In this document: positions 60,273 through 64,000 of the stretch, piece by piece
Position numbering within the stretch: the first letter of the stretch is position 1
Layout of the letters: each line of letters starts with the position of its first letter
Assembly: GCA_019916065.1 (NCBI GenBank)
Contig: CM034237.1
Span: forward strand, 58,104,590-58,168,589
Reading direction: 5' to 3'
Source: Vitellaria paradoxa
Taxonomy: Eukaryota; Streptophyta; Magnoliopsida; Ericales; Sapotaceae
Length of the DNA stretch: 64,000 nucleotides
Translations under genes and position numbers: made by a program
The notes under the pieces: model-generated
Database searches by the model: none
What the model was told of the DNA's origin: nothing
The model's input: the letters and a program-made list of their open reading frames with translations, nothing else

Positions 60273-61165
60273 TTGACTCCAGCGGCTAGTCAATTGAAAC
60301 GGCGTTGTTTCGCTTGGAATGGCCTCGTCTCGGTTGGAACGCCTGATGGTTTGCTTTTTTTTTTTTGTTTTGTTATTTCGAGAGACAACGCAATGTCTTG
60401 GCTGCCTTGGAAAGAGAGAGAGAGAGAGAGAGAGGAGTGCGAGTTGAGATAAGGAAGAAGTAGTCTTGAGTAGCTTTTGTGTCAAAATAGAAAAAATTTA
60501 TAAATAAAATAATTAATTTTTTAATTAATTAAGTTACAAAATAAAATAAAATAAAAATATTTTAAATATAATTAAATAATTTTAGACAACTTTTAAGTAT
60601 TCAGTGAAACAAATATAAATAAATAAAGTAAAAATAATTAATTTTTGAAATAATTAATTTTAAACATGTTTGTTAAAATATAAATATTAATAAATTTTGT
60701 TATAATTTTTAACATATTCTCTTGTACGAAATTAAGTTTAAGTATTTTTGTCAAAATTTATGAAAGTTTATTTATAAAAGTAATTATGTCCATTCAAATT
60801 ATATACAAGGATAGAAATTTGAAATTTTGTTAATCCACGTTTGGAGGATAAAAAAATTAAAAAAAAAAATCACAAACTTTGGTATTTTAGATATTTGGTA
60901 AGGTATCAAAATTATCAATAATTTTATGTGATATGTTGAACTCATTAATTTTTTTATTCTGACACAAAAGTCACTCAAGACTGCTTCCTCTCTATCTCAA
61001 TTTGCACTCCCCTCTCTCTCTCTAAAAGGCAGCCAAGACATCACGCTGCCTCGAAAAAAAAAAAAAAAAAAAAGTCATTAAGCATTCCAAGCGAGACGAC
61101 ACTGTTTCAATTAACTGTATCCCTTGAAGCCAAGGTGTCGACTTCATCCCCGCGCCGATATATAT
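60177..61165. mobile_element. Mutator-like inverted-repeat element, complete (copy 2)
   Basis: The body 60,186-61,156 is flanked by the nine-base direct repeat GATATATAT (60,177-60,185 and 61,157-61,165), the Mutator hallmark. The left end GGACGCGGGGGGCTGAAGTC mirrors the right end (read inward GGCGCGGGGATGAAGTCGAC). The arms are about 200-245 bases long and continue through AG/CT tracts to GTGTCA. The inside is AT-rich and has no transposase. Confidence 0.78.
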
Positions 61166-61804
61166 AGCCTTATATCATAACATATTAATCATATCAATTG
61201 GGCAGCAATTCCTTTTTTTTTTTTTAAGTTTTCATTTTTAATAATTTTTTTGTCGGTTGGTTTAATTCTAACCAAGCAAATTGAAGAAGATGCTAATTAA
61301 AAGGTGTCCAATTCTGTTACGAGATTAATTGGTAGCTTCACGCAGGACCACTAAATATGTAGGGCCTCATCACAATGCATTGAAGACCGTGCTATGAGAC
61401 ATCGAAGGCAGCATTGGACAAAATTAATGGACTAATTTTTTCATTGGTGCCACATCAAAATGCACATATAATAATAATAATAACGTAAATTGTCTTCAAA
61501 ACAATTGGAACTTTGTGTAATTAATCAATCCATTCAAATATATATATATATATATATCATCCATGTCACAGATATTTTCACATAGCTTTATTAAAACAAA
61601 ACCTCATCAACAACTACGGACTCCCAAAGCAATGCACATAAGAGAACATCACCAGGTCGCAAAATTAATTACAACGAGGGATCAACAGACACAATTTTAT
61701 TAAAAACAATAACTAAAAGAAAACCACACTGTTATTGACTTGGGGAAAATACCATATATATATATGTGATGCAATGCATCTGTTGCAACTGCTTATAATT
61801 ATAA
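61166..61804. other. Intergenic DNA downstream of the second NLR gene
   Basis: AT-rich with a (TA)n tract near 61,540-61,557. It probably includes the 3'UTR of the minus-strand NLR gene. No separate gene is seen. Confidence 0.5.
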
Positions 61805-64000
61805 TTACTTCTTCATCCAAACTCCATTCTCGTCGCATGGGAAGAAACTGAGCTTGGGGCAATTAACCATCTCCAAGTAACTCAATTTTGGAAACAACCT
61901 CTGCAGCTCCTTCCACTCCATCTTTAGGTCAGCTAAGTACTTGAGACGCAATACCTCAACCTCCCACCCCTTTTGGTCATTTTGGTTAGTTTCTTCCGCT
62001 TTATGATCTCCTGCCCCAGAATTTGCACCCAAGTCAAAGCATTTACCTCCTCGGATGTAAAGTTTCTTTAACTTCGGCAGGTTTTCAGGCTTCAGCCAAT
62101 CCTGATTTGCATCTTTATCATTCGGGAAACACCGCAAATCCAATTTTTCCAGCTCCGGGGGAAGCTTAGCTTTTGACTGGTCATGCGTACCTACACCCGA
62201 CCCAATAATTTTGTTAGGTTTTTGGAAGGCCAAAGAAATTTTTTCTGACATTTTGAAAGCACCAATATGCTTTTTTTTTTTTTAATATAAATTCAAACAG
62301 CAATACTACTTGTCACCACAAATTTACCTCATTTTTTGACATGTTATGTGGACATAAATAATTATTATTTTTGTGTCAAAAAATAGATATATTGAATTTG
62401 ACAAACTAAAGGTTTACTAATAGAACCCTTATACAACACTACTCACTCGTACTTATCTCAACTTTTGCTTCTGCTGGCGTTGTACTATTGTCTTTCGCAA
62501 TTTCTTCTAGGGTTGATGCGCTCTTGTTTTCTGGAGCTTCTTCTGCTAATGATTGTGGTGGTTCTGGAGAATTACTGTCTCTTGGGCTGGCATTTCTTTT
62601 GTCCCGTGGACATGATTTGGGTGCTTTCAAGCACGGGAAGCATGGAAGTTTTTCTTTTGACTCAGAATCTGATGTCGTACGAGCTTTGTCGGTTGCCGTC
62701 GATTCTGATGCTTTGTTGTCTTTTCCATCCTTTTTTGCAGCCAATGAGTTCGGTGCATATCTCCTTCCCCATGCTATAGTTAGCTTGCGAAGCGTTTCCA
62801 ACTTATTTAAATGACATAGTTGGTAGTAAGAAGGAAATTCTTTTACACCGGTCTCGATGCTCAATTTTCTCAGTTTTTTCATAGATTGTAAATCAGCAAG
62901 AGCACAGTGTGTATTATGAACAGAGTCATGAGACTCTCCAACCACAAACCCACCGAGGACTTGAAGGTTGATAAGCGATGACAGTCCCTTAGGCATGACA
63001 TCCAGGAAGTAACACTCGGACATGTCCAAGTGCGTCAAATTCACAAGGGAGCCAATTCCAGTAGGAATCTTCCCAAGGTTTTGACAAGCCCTAATGTCAA
63101 GAATCATGAGATTCTCGAGTTTCAAGATGGTGGTAGGAAGACTTCTCATTTTAGACATTCGTTGAAGGCTCAAAAACCTTAGATCCTTGACATGTCCCAA
63201 CCCATCCAAGACATTCGAGTATCTTATGTCAGTGGGTATAATATCAACATGATATTTGCTCAAAGTCTGCCACCTTCCCAAATAAAGGACTTTGACGTAT
63301 TTCATCCTTCGAAACCATTCGGGATCGAAATCAATGACAGGCTCACTAACATTGAACAACGTATAAAGTAAATCCAAATCCCGAGTGTTAAAATCGAGCT
63401 GCTTACCTGTCAAGCATGCCCGGTGAGAAGAAGTGTAGTCGGATGTCACATTCATGTCATCGTCAATGTCGAAGAACTTCACCCTTTTGGCGAGCACGAT
63501 CACCATAGAACGAATAAAAGGGTTCATCTTGCAAGTCTTCACCCCAACTAGGCTAGCTAGCCCAGGGCTACTCTTGCTTGAAGGCTCGATGAAGTCCTTG
63601 GCAATTAGCTCGTAGAAAAAAGCATTTGCATAGTCCTCTGCGGTCTTGCTGCTATTGTTCTGCTTCTTCTCCTTTTTAGGAATAGGAGGCACAAAACCCT
63701 CCCCGATCCACCAGTATGTCATGACCCTCTTCTTGATTTTAGCATTTTCCGGGAACACAGAGAAGCAAAGCAAACATTGCTTCAACTCGATTCCAAGCTC
63801 GGAGTAACGAGCCTCGAAATCTTTGAACACAGAGCTTTCTGCAAGGGCAAAACTCCTGGATAAGTTGGGCATCTTCTCCAGCGCGGCATGGCCTCCTCTG
63901 ACGTTCGCAGAGCCAGTAACATCTGACCGGGACTGATCATAGCGAGTAGACTCTGGTTCCTCCTCTTCCTCTTCCTCCTCCTCCTTGGAGACATCCTTCT
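61805..64000 (-). CDS. NLR-like resistance protein (RPP13-like 4/At5g45510 type), 5' end outside window
   Basis: Two exons are seen: 64,000-62,447 (open to the window edge) and 62,244-61,805. The 202-base intron has donor ACGA|GTGAGT and acceptor ATGTCAG|AAAA and joins in phase. From the edge the protein has an acidic run of about eight Glu, then a winged-helix-like part (LKQCLLCFSVFPENAKIKKR, YWWIGEGFV), then LRRs (for example LRFLSLQRMSKMRSLP and LTHLDMSECYFLDVMPKGLS). A charged, Ser/Lys/Glu-rich low-complexity insert of about 95 residues ends exon 1. A last LRR block closes with MEWKELQRLFPKLSYLEM and GVWMKK, as in ZAR1/RPP13-like 4 and At5g45510-like proteins. Such proteins act in immune receptor complexes. 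The P-loop, if any, lies outside the window. No defect is seen in this part. Confidence 0.9.
62245..62446 (-). other. Intron of the second NLR-like gene
   Basis: 202 bases, AT-rich, GTGAGT at the 5' end and CAG at the 3' end on the minus strand. It is phase 1 on both sides. Reading through it would hit TAG two codons past the donor, so splicing is needed to reach the final LRR block. Confidence 0.8.

Larger units (their letters stand above)
52550..61117 (+). repeat. Large tandem segmental duplication, copy 2
   Basis: A direct copy of 43,894-52,549 beginning with a truncated 3' LTR (52,550-53,448) and TAACT (53,449-53,453). Similarity to copy 1 lasts until about 61,117 in the right arm of the Mutator-like element. 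Here the element continues to its true end at 61,156, so copy 2 keeps the original right side. The breakpoint shows about five shared bases (AATTA), consistent with microhomology joining. Confidence 0.92.

Noticed and set aside
1..64000. CRISPR arrays, operons or bacterial features
   Set aside because: No spaced repeats of that kind; introns and transposons show plant nuclear DNA.

Overview
This window is nuclear DNA of a flowering plant, most likely a eudicot. The evidence is the spliced D-type cyclin with GT-AG introns, two NLR-type resistance genes, very AT-rich intergenic DNA, many CT/AG/TA microsatellites, and plant-type LTR retrotransposons, MITEs, SINEs, a CACTA-like element and a Mutator-like element. 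The species cannot be told from the sequence.

Layout. From 1 to 12.4 kb there are no genes, only AT-rich DNA with an LTR-like fragment, tandem duplications, a tRNA-derived SINE with a 19-bp target duplication (6,679-7,000) and a small decayed LTR element (about 9.1-10.7 kb). A single-exon PB1-domain gene lies at 12,610-13,917 (+), right after a CT repeat. Gene-free DNA with MITEs follows to 24.5 kb. A six-exon D-type cyclin of the CYCD6 kind lies at 24,565-25,936 (+). An NLR of the At4g19050 kind lies at 29,132-32,812 (-); its frame is cut by one in-frame stop between the winged-helix and LRR parts. At 34.4-35.2 kb (-) there is a decayed coding relic that I do not recognise.

From 39.7 to 61.2 kb the window is nested transposons and one large tandem duplication. 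A non-autonomous Ty3/gypsy-type LTR retrotransposon (39,667-44,793, TSD TAACT) comes first. Starting inside its 3' LTR, a segment of about 8.66 kb (43,894-52,549) is repeated directly as 52,550 to about 61,117. Each copy carries a CACTA-like element of about 5 kb that has picked up pieces of at least three, probably four, host genes: a short 81-codon ORF ending in a hydrophobic segment, two exons of an auxin response factor, two exons of myo-inositol-1-phosphate synthase and three exons of a SPLAYED-type SNF2 ATPase, all with introns kept. Each copy also has a Mutator-like inverted-repeat element. After the duplication the copies diverged through a Tourist-like MITE and a SINE found only in copy 1, and a 169-bp triplication found only in copy 2.

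At the right edge (61,805 to beyond 64,000, -) is the 3' part of a second NLR-like gene of the RPP13-like 4/At5g45510 kind, with one clear intron and a charged insertion in its LRR region.

The host genes do not form a pathway. The two NLR genes share a strand and flank the transposon-rich block, which fits a resistance-gene region expanded by transposons and segmental duplication.
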